A stretch of DNA of 64,000 nt from Sapria himalayana (taxonomy: Eukaryota > Streptophyta > Magnoliopsida > Malpighiales > Rafflesiaceae): positions 4,293,890 to 4,357,889 of the forward strand of contig JAREIK010000801.1 in the NCBI GenBank assembly GCA_029783825.1, in the 5' to 3' direction. Of this stretch, positions 12,301 to 23,900 are shown piece by piece. Under the pieces are notes generated by a model, which was given only the letters and a program-made list of their open reading frames with translations, was not told the DNA's origin and ran no database searches. Position numbers and translations under genes: made by a program. Each line of letters starts with the position of its first letter. Position 1 is the first letter of the stretch.

Positions 12301-13880
12301 ATTACAACCATTTAATACAAAAGAAAGATCAAAATAATAGCTTATTCTCAACATATATAATCACAGTCATTCCCAATGTCACATCATTCTAAAGTTAGAA
12401 ATAGTCTAAAGTTATGACTTATTGCTAAAAGTCATAATTTTTAACTTAAATTTTGCACCCAACTATTTGAGTATAAAAGAAAAAAATATGAAATTTCAAA
12501 CAAAATTTTAGGGCATGAAAAATGAAATACAAAGCTAGGTTTTATTAGCTAAATTTCATCCAATCCTAGGAGAGAATAATGAGTAAAGGGTTGATGCAAG
12601 ACATAAGCATAAATCTTATGGGGGACATTAATTTTAACCCACCCTATGGAAATATACAAGGTGAATGCCAGAGTATTATAGATTTAAGGTTTAGTTCCTA
12701 GCTATTATTGAAAGATATCATTGGGAACTTAAATTCTGTGAGATATATCTATAGTTATTTCATGTAAATTTTTTCATAATGTTAAACTAAATTGAGATCT
12801 AAGGTTGATGTATTTAATTTCTTGTAATTAATACTTAATGTATAATTATTATATCTTAATTTTGTTGATGATATTGATAGATATGATATATATGTAAAAT
12901 TAAATTATGAATTTCTTATTAGTAAATTCGTGTTTGTTATCATGATGAATAATAATAGACAAACCAAAAAGTATATTTTTGCATAATATTAAGATATGCA
13001 TTACAACAAAATATTTTTATAAGTCAATTCATTATATATATTTTAAAAAAATAAATTCTCAATTGATATGAATATTTTATTAAATTTTTTTTAGGATTTT
13101 GTCTTTAGTGTAAGAGTCACATGTTATCGTGATAGATAGTGATAGACTGATAGGTAAACTATGGTGTATGTGTGATTGAAGATGACTCTTAAAGTGGTAA
13201 TAGTTTTGTAAGTTACTTTTTGACATATGACTAATATATATGAGATTCAAAGGAAAATATATGCTAATTGTATGAGTATGAAACTAGTGTAAATATTTGT
13301 ACTACGAAAATAGTTTTTGTCTATATGACATATGAGGTCAGAGAATAAATAAATATATATATATATAATAATAATTAAAGATAATAGATGAGTTGTCTAA
13401 GAGATATAAACTTGTGAATGACAATTGAGTAGAGACAATTTGTTATTTTAGTGATAAAATATCTAGAGGGTATTTATGATGGGACCATTATTATGGATGA
13501 TCCAATAAGTAATAATTGATAATTATCTTGTATGCAAATAGGGTATTAGGATATTTTCATAATAATTTTTTCTTCATTTTTTAAATAAACACAATAATAT
13601 CTAAATTATTTAGATAAGTCATCATACTTAATAAAATATATCAACTCTAAATTCAAGGATTTTATCTAAAACTTAGGCTTATCCTCTAAACTAGAGTATA
13701 AGTAGATTGATAGTTAGTTGATTAAACTATCTAAATAATTCATATGGGATTGATATATAGGTAAAAAATTTATTTTGCTACTTGTATGATTTATATTCTT
13801 GTAAGACTGGTTGAATGAGATACTCTTGCCAAATGTAATTTTTGGACTTCACCTAATCCTAAAAAACGAAATTTTAATAA
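12300..13880 (+). repeat. Partial gypsy LTR, cut by the copia element
   Basis: A third, more decayed LTR copy. 12420-12480 matches the block at 6720-6790 (GTTATGACTTATTGC, then GAGTATAAAAGA) and 13700-13880 matches the LTR 3' ends elsewhere. It stops where reverse-transcriptase sequence of the minus-strand copia begins. Confidence 0.5.
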
Positions 13881-13882
13881 AA

Positions 13883-14931
13883 TCATAACATAAGCTTATG
13901 CATAAATTGAGATAACTTGTTCACCATGTAGAATATGTTTGATCTAGTCAAAGACAGATACTCAAGGCTACCAACAATAATATGATATTTAGAAGGATCA
14001 AAAAGGGTGGTGCTTGACATTAGAGTGAGAGTAGGTGTAGTTAGCATGAGAATGGAATCTAGGTGAGCATTTCTCATCTAAGTACGAGCAAGAATGCCTA
14101 TGATGTATCTTAGTTGAGATAAGAAAGTATGTTGGAGGTCTCAAATCATTGAGAGAGAAATGGTTGGCTAGAATGTTGATGAGGTATTGAATTGCCTATG
14201 CGGTGTTGCTAGTGATGGTGTCACCAACACGAACAAGAGGGTAAATGGTGATGCTAGTGGTAGTGAGGAATGAGGATAAATAAGGAAATATTGATAGTGG
14301 AGCTTTTGAATCTTGATGCTAGTAGAAATTGACGGAGTTTATTGTACCATGCTCACAAAGCAGGATCGAGACCATAAACTACCTTTTTAAGCTCATAGAT
14401 ATGATTCCAAAGTCAATGCTGAAAAATTCTAGTGGTTGCACCATGTAGACATCCTCTATCAGAATGCCTTGAAGATGGACTTTGTTGACATCAAGTTTCC
14501 AAAGATACCACTTATGAGAAATGATAATGGATGGAACTAGACATCATTGTTGGTTTGACAATGGGATTGAATGTGTTGTGATAATTGACTCCCGACCATT
14601 GCTTAAAACTTTTAGTCACTGATCAAGCTTTGTACCTATCAATAGAACTATTGAGTAAGCATTTAATGTGAAATATTCATTTATAAGCAATAATATTTTA
14701 TGCCTCAGTTGGAGGGACCTATTCCCACATGTCATTGTGAACCAGTGCATTAAATTTAGCACACATAGTGGTTCGCCATCTGTGGTCTTTGATAGCTTTT
14801 ATTGAGGTTGGTTCAACTTCATACCAACAAAGTGGTTGAGTTTTTGTATAGGTTTGGTATATTGTTTCAAGCTCACATGATGATTGGGTGTGGGTGTGTG
14901 TGTGTGTGTGTGTGGGTATTTGTGTTGCCAT
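13883..14931 (-). pseudogene. Copia reverse transcriptase remnant
   Basis: The start of the domain is visible around 14780-14600 (minus): AKFNALVHNDMWE and, in other frames, IDRYKA and PIVKPT, matching the copia pattern E..AL..N.TW...DRYKARLVAKGF. The end is the 64-codon frame at 14077-13883 with SKYHIIVGSLEYLSLTRSNI and NKLSQFMH, the conserved YR.IVG.LQYLT.TRPDI...N...QFMH. Truncated immediately after. The (TG)n run at 14894-14914 lies in this region. Confidence 0.8.
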
Positions 14932-15255
14932 GTGAAGGTGTGTGATGCCTGATTAGTTGGGATGACATGGGCTCGGAGTTGGGGCATGGGATTGGGTTTA
15001 GATCTCGACATCGGGTTAGGAATAAACTCTGCCAAGGTCATGTTAGGATAGTGAGGCGAGTTGTAGGTGATAGGGGCCGAGGTCAAAGCTTGGTAGGAAG
15101 CATATGCCAGTGATATGTGTGAGGGGGTAGTTGCGATAGGAGAAACTAATGTAGCTAGAGGGGGTAGTTGCTATAAAAAACATGTAGATAAGCCAAAATT
15201 AAGTAGTATTTTCATATGGATGAGAAGATGTTGATGTGAAGAGAGTTAGGAAAGA

Positions 15256-15912
15256 CTAACTCAACAAATAAACATGTTGTGAGGTATAAAGTTTCTTTGT
15301 TGATATAACGCAAATATGTACTTTGAGTGTGAGAGTACATAAGAATGACACAAGGAATAGAGCAAGAGTGGATTTTGTGTAGTGTGTAGGAGTGGAGCCA
15401 AGGATGACATAACTACCCAAATTCCCAAATCTCAAGTAATTTGGTGTGGATCTAAACAACATAAGATGTGGAGAAGACGTGTAGAATTGGGGTAGGCAAT
15501 TGATTGATGAGATGGGTAGCAGTTGAGAATGCTAAGGACTAGAAACTGAGAGGAGGGGATGCTTGAGAAAGTAGCGACAAACTGATTTCGACAATGTGAT
15601 GATAATGCCACTTAAATTGATTAAGCAATGGAATAGGGGAAGTCCAACATCATAAAAAATAAATTGTAGCAGTGCAAAAGAAGTCAGAATGGAATGTGCA
15701 AAAGGTAACTCATGAATTTTTTCGCAGTAACAATCAATACAATGAATGGGAGTGAAAGATCCAAAAGATAAATTTAATTTAAATGCTAAAACAATGTGCT
15801 TAAAGATAGACTTTGATGGATGACCTAGGTGATGATGCCACTCAATGGGAGAAGCATTGACACTAGAAAAGGTGAGTAAATGAGTGGAAGGTTTGGCAAA
15901 GAGATGGGCCAC
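15256..15912 (-). pseudogene. Copia integrase remnant
   Basis: Two open segments on the minus strand. The first reads EWHHHLGHPS and later CIDCYCEKIHELPFAH, the pre-integrase HX(n)H...CX2C zinc-binding part. The second (15462-15256) reads LRFGNLGSYVILGSTP, which resembles the integrase C-terminal region (FGC..Y). Several frameshifts separate them. Confidence 0.75.
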
Positions 15913-16088
15913 TCATAGACATTGTCCTTTGTTTTGCCTTTGAGAAGAGGTCCTTCCACGAGTAGATCCTTAGATAACAAAGTGTTATTGAATTTGCAAA
16001 ACTGAGAGATGGAGATAAGTTTTCTTTTGATTGAAGGAACACATAAAAATATTATGCCAAGTAAATTGGCGAGGAGTGGATAAAGAAG

Positions 16089-17215
16089 TTAAATCAATAT
16101 GCATGATGGATAATGTAGTTCCATCATCAATGACCATATCATATGGGCCATCGCAAGGCGAGTGAAGAAAAAGATTGTTGAGGTCAAAAGTACTATGTGG
16201 GATGTGCCATTATCAAGGGGCCAGGCAAGAGAGGAGCGTGGTGATGCAATGGCAACATTGACCATTGAATGCCACTGGGCTCGTGATGACCATTCTTGGC
16301 AGTGTTGAGTAGAGGAGTGGTTGGTGGTGGGAGTATGAGGAGGTGATGGCACAAGTTGAAATAATGAACATTGGTTGACATTGTGTCCTTGAGCTTGACA
16401 ACCGTGACACTTGACCAAATAAAGGCATTGGTGGCGATGTTGGTTAAGGGTTGAAGATGTTGTTTGGTGTGATTGGGCAGAGGACAGACTTGGGGAGGAG
16501 AACCAGTGGTGATCGTGTTGGTTATCATAGGCAGGGCGGCGGTTGACAGTTGGTTGAGATGAAGAGACAATTCCTATTTAACTAATTTTCGTGAAGTTCA
16601 TCAAATAATATATGGGTCCCTCAGCCATCAACAATATCTGTGATGGTGTGATATTGATCAGTGGGACCATCAAGAATTTTTTTCAATGAGATCCTCATGG
16701 TCCAATGGTTTGCCTGGTATAAAGAGTTCATTGGAATAATATTTGATGAATTGCATGTACTCCAAGACAGATTAAAATCATTGTGCAGCACATTTTAGTT
16801 GGTCTTTATTTTGTTTGATGTGATCAGGAGAGGGTCAAGCACAAATATTGGCTAGAGTTAGCTAACCATCCTGGGTCGTGGCATCACACTGGACTAGAGG
16901 AATCAATATAGAGGAAATGGAGCCGATAAGTGAACCAAATATTAGTTTCTCTTGGCGAAACTAGGGAAGATATCCTGGGAAAGAAGTATTTGCATAGTTA
17001 ATGTGAACCATATTGGGAGGGCGAGGATGAGTCATCAATGCATTTGAAGAAATCAAAGCCAATGAGGAGTGCCTCAATATGTAATTTCCATGCCAAATAA
17101 TTGGTGGAGGTTTCACATTATTTTAATGAGAAATATTGAGAAGATAAAGGGCATGTGCAGGTGCTTGGCTGGTCAAGATGAGCCATCAGATTTCAGCGAG
17201 AGGTGGGGTTAGGAT
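16089..17215 (-). pseudogene. Copia gag and protease remnant
   Basis: Around 16360-16420 (minus) the zinc knuckle CHGCQAQGHNVNQC has the CX2CX4HX4C spacing of retroviral-type nucleocapsids. Downstream, WPLDNGTSHIV corresponds to the copia protease motif W.LDSGASHH.; the catalytic DSG reads DNG. The region 16570-17215 should hold the capsid part of gag but is broken by stops; no intact frame exceeds about 125 codons. Confidence 0.75.
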
Positions 17216-17220
17216 CGACC

Positions 17221-17235
17221 CTTACTCTGATACCA
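17221..17235 (-). promoter_or_regulatory. Copia primer-binding site (initiator Met-tRNA type)
   Basis: On the minus strand TGGTATCAGAGTAAG touches the LTR end; the usual plant copia site is TGGTATCAGAGC. It fixes the LTR boundary and element orientation. Confidence 0.85.
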
Positions 17236-17482
17236 TGAAAGATAATGGATTGCAAAGAAAAAAAAAATCATTATCATTTCTATCAAAACCAAAAATATAT
17301 CAGATTACAATATAATTTGTAAAATACAAGAAAAAACAATAAAAAAGAAGAATCGGATTTGATAGTTGATTCTCCAATATCATAGCTTACAAAATAAAGA
17401 AAAGAAATATTTTCAGAATTTCATTTGAATTTAAGAATGTAAGGAAAATCGGATTTGATATATGATTCTCCAATATCTAACA
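17236..17482 (-). repeat. 5' LTR of the copia element (247 bp)
   Basis: On the minus strand it starts TGTTAGATATTGGAGAATCA and ends ATCTTTCA, directly followed by the primer site. It holds an internal repeat: AATCGGATTTGATA...GATTCTCCAATATC occurs twice (from about 17351 and 17448). Confidence 0.85.
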
Positions 17483-17797
17483 CATTTACTTGAAAGCCTT
17501 GTTATTTTACATTTCTAGAAAACACACAAATACACACACACACACACACACAGATATAGATATACATGTTTGTCTATATGTGTGTGTGTATTTGTTTTAT
17601 ACTCAACCTTTTCATTTGCATCCCCATTTGAGAAATAAAATTAAAATTGGTTATGTAGGTATATTATCATAATTCACAAATTTCTAAATCATTATGTTAT
17701 TTTTGTTTAATAATTTGACCTAGGGGATGATTAATTTCTTGTCCGACTCTGAGGAAGGATTAATTTCCCATTTTACGGCTTGGATTGGAGTTTGGCA
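17483..17797 (+). promoter_or_regulatory. Host 5' region between the copia LTR and the start codon
   Basis: 315 bp of likely host upstream sequence, AT-rich, with a (CA)n run at 17532-17552 followed by TG repeats. No confident TATA box was identified, and the transcription start cannot be placed from sequence. Confidence 0.4.
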
Positions 17798-17929
17798 ATG
17801 GAGGCATTGGTCAAAAAATATCAGCAAAAATATAGAAAGGTCAAAGAACATATGGCTCAGTGGGATGAGCTTCAGTCCAGATTAGTTTCCCATTTTAAGA
17901 GCGCTTCGTGCATTATCTACAGGTTGCAG
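17798..17929 (+). CDS. Host gene exon 1 (start codon exon)
   Basis: The exon encodes 44 residues, [10 protein letters not shown] to IIYRLQ, and ends at GCAG|GTAACA. The ATG at 17798 is chosen because the family begins MEALVKK; a TTG-initiated extension to 17780 has no support. The intron that follows, 17930-18024, is a normal 95-bp plant intron ending TGTCAG. A 20-bp stretch just upstream (about 17756-17776, ATTAATTTCCCATTTTA) closely resembles coding sequence at 17881-17897, a possible small local duplication. Confidence 0.85.
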
Positions 17930-20900
17930 GTAACATGCGGCTTTAGTTTTTTTAACTGTTAATTTTTAAATTGCTTTCTCATTCCTTGGCCATGAAATTA
18001 AAAATGATAATCTGCTACTGTCAGCTAATTGAGCGTTCTTCTAACTATGGAACCTTGAAATGTGTCCGCGGCATTCGAGATGCACTGTACTACAAGCAGA
18101 TAGAATCTCTCAACCTCATATTCTCGTCCATGAGAAACACACTGTATGTTTTTTTTGTGGCTGGTCTTCACCTCATCGATGTTAAAGCACATTAATTTCC
18201 ATCTATTAGAATTTCATTGAGGTGTGAAACAGTTTGTGCCGTGCGGTCATGGCCCATTTTTGCTAGGTACGGCCTTACCACTATGTCGTGCCAGACACGT
18301 CATGGTATAATTTCTGTGCCGTGCTTGATACGGCATGGGAATCATCCGGCAGGCCCAACACGGCACAGTGGCACGATTGAGTGCCAAGTCGTGTTGGACC
18401 ATGCTAGACCTTTCTTGCAGAACCTGTTGAGTGAAAACACAATGAGTGGCTGGCTTATGTGGCTGACCAATTACAATTGGCTAGAGGTGTCAAGTGGGTC
18501 GGGTAGCCCAGGTCTGGCACAAGGCACGGCCCGACAGAGTCGTGCTTGGCCCGGCATGACACACTCAAGAATCATGCCTGGGCTTGTACCTTGCCGGCTC
18601 GAGGCATGGCTCGTGCCATGCCAGCCAAGGGCTGTCAAGCCAGGCACGAGCAGACATTGTGCCTCAGAACTCGGCTGGGTTTTGGGCGTGGTATGATTGA
18701 ATTGAGCTCGATTGCCTGAGCTTTTTTCACTTGTTGGGCTTGTGCCTCGCCTCTCCTTGCCTCCTCACTCTTTGCCTGATTTTAGAACCTTCTGGAATCA
18801 TTGAGGTCGAATCGATACTGACCCAATGGTACAAAAAAAAAGTTTTAAATTGATATGCATTTATCCGTTGGATGCATCTCAAATGGTTAGGGCAGAAAAT
18901 CTGATGGTTAGGGCAGAAAACCTAATAATCCGATTGTTATCGGTTTTTTGTCCTAAAAGATTTTAAAAAATCTTTTTAAAAAATCTTTTTAATATATATA
19001 TATATTCTTTCTCACTTCTCAAACTCATCTCACACTCACTTTTCTCTCTTTTTCTAATCTCTATTCTCTATTCCTACTAATTCCTATTAGGTACCCCATT
19101 CTCTCTCTCTCTGTCTCGTTTTGTCTCTTTCTCCTCTTGGAGTTTGGTTCGGGCATTTGGCTTTTGACTTTTGGCTTTTCTATCGTCTCTCGGTCTTGCG
19201 ACTCGGGTGTAGATTGTGGACAATGGATATTGTACATCAGCAATCCACATTCCATAAATAGCTAAATTTGTATTATTTTTTTAATTTTATTTAATTTTTT
19301 AATTTTAATTTTTATTAATAATTTAATATCAGATATTATTTAATTTTAAAAATAGAATTTAGAATATAATTAATAAATTAATAAAAATCTAAAATGATAA
19401 ATAGTTAATTTAATGAGGAGCACGATATTAACATTAATGTAAATATATATAATTTTAATATTAATAATTAAAACCCTAAATAATGGTACGAGGTCGTCAA
19501 AATCTTATTTTCACCCATGGTCTCGACCAAATATCTAAAAACAAAAATTAAAAGAAAATTTATAGTTTAAACTTACTTTAATATTATATAAAATAAAAAT
19601 ATTATGGGTGTCGATAAAAAATTAACATAATATAAATATTGTAAAAAAATTTTAGCCTATAGGAGTATATATGAGACTGGACACCTAAAGAGACTGGACA
19701 CCTAAAGAGACATGTCTAATAATATACTAAAAATATGATACATTATATCTTAGATAAACTCAATTGAGCGGTGAGCTCTTTGAGGTTGGATTTAGTTTAG
19801 TTTTTATATTAACCCCTTCATATACCACGAGTTAGGGAGAGAAGACATGACAAACTTATTATTATGATATAGGTGTCAAACGGGCTGGCCCGGCATGACC
19901 CAACCCAGTTTTAGGCCGCCCAACCTGGCTACCGTGCCAGGACAGGCATGACTACTGTATCGTGTTGTGCCTAGCCGGACATGAACCCACGGCCTAAAAA
20001 TTACCGGGTTCGGCCCGGTTTGGGTCGGACAAAATCCTAATTTTTTAAAAAAATTAGGGTTTTGGCGGCAAGCTGCCGCGCCGCCGTGCCGCCGTGCGTA
20101 TTTGCTCTTTTGGGGCTCGGTGAGTCTCGTATGTTGGGCATTGGTTCATATTGATTACGTTCGGTATGTGATCACACGTGTTGTGCCCATGTGCCGGCAC
20201 GGCACGCTGCAGCGGCACGGATCTATAGCGTGTGGTGCCGGGGATGGGCACTGATCTGTAGCGTGCCGTACTGGGCATGGGCACGGTTGAATCATGACGG
20301 GCTGGGCCGGCCCAGCCCATTTGACACCTCTTTATCATGATAAGTCTTTTGATTAAATTTTTGGAGGATCAAATGGTAGTTAGTATTATACAAACTTATT
20401 TGCAGCTTGCATATTATATGATTCTTAGGTTTATATCTAAAAATGACATGTTAAAATACTATAAGTTAGAAAAATAAATAATAACTAATGAATTTTAAAA
20501 ATATAGTGACGTAGTATCCGTGACGTATGATATCTGGATTAGTCATGATGATGTATCTTGTGCATGTCTTAATTAGACTATGTCGGGCTGACATGACTTA
20601 TTTTTTGGTGGCCCACTCGGGCAAGCATGATATGGTTTATGAGTAATGCTAGACATGACATGACACACTTTAGAAAGGGAAGGCCTGACATGGCCCAACT
20701 AGTCTTAGTTTGCCAGATTTGGGCTGGTTTGTGCCTGGCCTTGGGGATATCATGTTGGGTCATGTCGAGACGTGTTGGGATGTGCCATTTTGGCTTGTTC
20801 AAAATTAGGTCATTTCTAATTTTAAATATTCTAAATTTTAATATAAAATTAATTAATTAAACAAATACAATAAAAAAACAAAATTACAATTTCAAGTCAC

Positions 20901-23900
20901 AACTTACAACTCATAAAAATAATATAACATAAATATTATAAATTTTAATCATTTTGTTTTCGTAACATAATACAAATATAAAATAACAAAATAAACTTAA
21001 AAGACAAATCAATACATAAAACTTTTATTCCATAAATGTTTGAATTAATATAAAACAAAATAATAATATAAGCTCAAAAGATAAAAATTAATAGATAATA
21101 TATCAACATTAATGATTAATCCTATAAGTGTTTGATTGTATCATTATCGGTAGGCTCAATCTAATTCTTCATCAAAATCTCAAGAATTATCATTTATCAC
21201 CAACTCTTCTACTCTTACTGTAGTTGTAGTATGATCTTCGATGTCCAAGCTTCAATCCTTCCATTCTTTTATACATGTTAATTCTTCAATAATTTTTGGT
21301 TGTAGTCTTGATCTTCTATCCGAAATCATATTCATTGCAACTAAAAAAGTAAAATCTGATGCTATGCTCGACATTAGTGGAGTCGGTAGATCTCGTATCA
21401 TCTTAGATATCACGGGATAAGTGAACTCTGCTTTTTATTATTGTAAAATATTTAAATTCTTATTATAAGTATGTGATAAGATTCATTGTTCTTATTATAA
21501 GTACCGAGACAACTTATTCTTATTCAACGGTCCAACCCATTGTTTCTCTACTGCTAATTAAATAAAAAAATCATTGTCTTTGAATATGATATACATATTC
21601 ATACTCGGAGCCTGACTATTACTCATGAATAAATTGTTTAGGTTAATGTTTTTGGTTCATACACAATGATATGTATATCAAAATATTCTCTATCTCTTTC
21701 ACTTTAATCTTAGGGTCGATACATGCAACTATATAATAAAGAAATGAGATGATGAACTAGTATATTAAGTACTTGGTTACATATTAAGAGTCATGTCACT
21801 AAATATCGGGTCATCTCTAAACTTTCTAAATATGCTACTAATATTGCATATGTATCCGAGTGCAATGCAAGTCTTGAGAGTATAAACTGACGAATATATA
21901 TTTGTCGTGTCGTAAATAATCTTCAAGAATTTTACAAATAATTTTTTTGTAGTTTAGTTAGTATTTTTAATAATAAGTTTGTCATTATTATTATTGACAT
22001 AGTTATATATCATGTGTTTTTAATCAACACATGACTCAAATATAAGGTATGTATAATTTTGATGGTGTCTCACATCTGATTAAAATTATTTCTTATTTAT
22101 ACTTGTAGACGAATAAAGACTATTAAACTTTTATTGTTTATGAGGTGTATGAATAAATTTTAGTGAATTACGTATGTTTTCTATAGTCGAGGGAAATAAT
22201 ATTCATCTCCGCTTATACGAGATTAATGAGGTGACAACTACATCTAACTACAAATAATTTTTCTAATGGTCTATCTCTAATAGTCATAATAAACATGTTA
22301 ATGGTTACTCAATTATTAGATGCGTTATCGAATATGATACTATATATTTATTTTGAATATTATGTTTTTTAATGATTCTTATCATACACTCATAAATGGA
22401 TGAATCATCATCAAGATAAAAAATCTTAAAGAATCATAATATTTTTTTATCTAGTGTTCAATTAGAATTTACATAGTGAGCAGTAAGATATTTATAAGAT
22501 ACATCGTCGTGACTAATCCAGATATCGGATGTCACGGACACCATGCTACTATATTTCCTAAATTTATTAACTATTATTTTTAAACTTATAGTATTTTTCT
22601 ATGCCATTCCTATATGTGGATATAGGAGTCATATCATATGCAGACTGAAAATAAGTATGCATGATACTGATTATCCTTGGATTCTTCGAAAATCTAATTA
22701 GAAGATTCATTGTTGTAATTAGTTTGACCATGTCTTTCCTTCCCAACTCGTTGTATATGAAGAGGGTCAACAATAAAGGCTAATGATTCTCATCCTGGTA
22801 TCGAGGCCCGTGGGCATGGCTACTTGATACGAGCTAAGAATTGCTATAAGCCCCCGATGGATCTAAAAATTCCATCTAGGTGTTAGGCCCCAAATCAAAC
22901 CTGTGATTTTTTCGACTTGAGTTCTAGTCTGAGTTCACCCTCGTAACGATAAAATTTTTAAAAAAATTTGAATATAGGCCATTGGATTTCACCTCCAATG
23001 GCTATAAGGCAGAATCCTACCGCCTAGATGATTCTGTCCTAAATTAATTATTAAAAATTGATAAAAAATAAAAAAAATTAAAATTTTTTTAATTAATCTA
23101 TAAAACCTCTCCCCCCTTCTCTAAGATATATGTTTTTTAAAAACATAAATCATCTTAATTCTCATTATCTCTCTTTTTTCTCTCTCCTACATTTCTCTCT
23201 TTCAGGAGTCGGGATTTTGCCTCGGCCTTTTGGGACTCTCAACTTGAACTCAATTTTAGTTGGTGTTTAAACTCCAGATTTGTGGTGCATGTGTATTATT
23301 TCTCTTAATTGTTAACTTTATTTTAAAATTTAATTAGTCTTTCACTTTCTCTCTCTACTCTATTCTCTAGTCTATAAAATGACAAATAGTAATTTAAATA
23401 ACAAAATTAAAATTAATTTAAATTTAGAAAATGAAAATCCTATGCAAAGTTTAAAGTTGTCGAAATTTAAGATTCTCTAGTAATATTGACCCAAAGATTT
23501 AAAAAATAAAAAATTAGAAGGATTTGATGTGTTTGGACTCACTTTAATATAATAAAACAAAAAAATTTTAGAGGTCTCGATGAAGAATGAGCACAATACA
23601 TATATTGTAAGAAAATTTTAAGTTGTAAGAGTTTGTGTAGGTCTGAGCACCTTAAGATACATGCCAAATTATACATAAAAAATATAGTGTATTAGATTCT
23701 AGGCAAACCCTACTCAGTGGTGGATTTTTGATGCTTGATTCAATTCAGTTTCAAAGTTTATCACATTCATATATCATAGTGAGTTGGGAAGGGAGAGAAT
23801 CACCAAACTGATCACCACGATGGATCTTCCGATTACATTTTTGGGGATCAAAGGGTTGTCAGTATCATACAAACATTTTTTTTCAACCTGGATATCTTAG

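Larger units (their letters stand above)
13880..17482 (-). mobile_element. Ty1/copia retrotransposon, 3'-truncated
   Basis: Read on the minus strand the order is LTR (17482-17236), primer site, gag with zinc knuckle, protease, integrase, reverse transcriptase, as in Ty1/copia. The element ends abruptly near 13880 inside reverse transcriptase/RNase H, so half of RNase H and the 3' LTR are missing. The frames are broken many times. The 5' LTR lies 315 bp upstream of the host gene start codon and points away from it. Confidence 0.85.

Noticed and set aside
17780..17797. Upstream extension of host exon 1 by six codons
   Set aside because: It would need a TTG start; the ATG at 17798 coincides with the family's normal N-terminus.
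18217..18696. 159-codon plus-strand frame
   Set aside because: It crosses the boundary between the outer element and hAT E/C at 18482, so it cannot be an ancestral gene.
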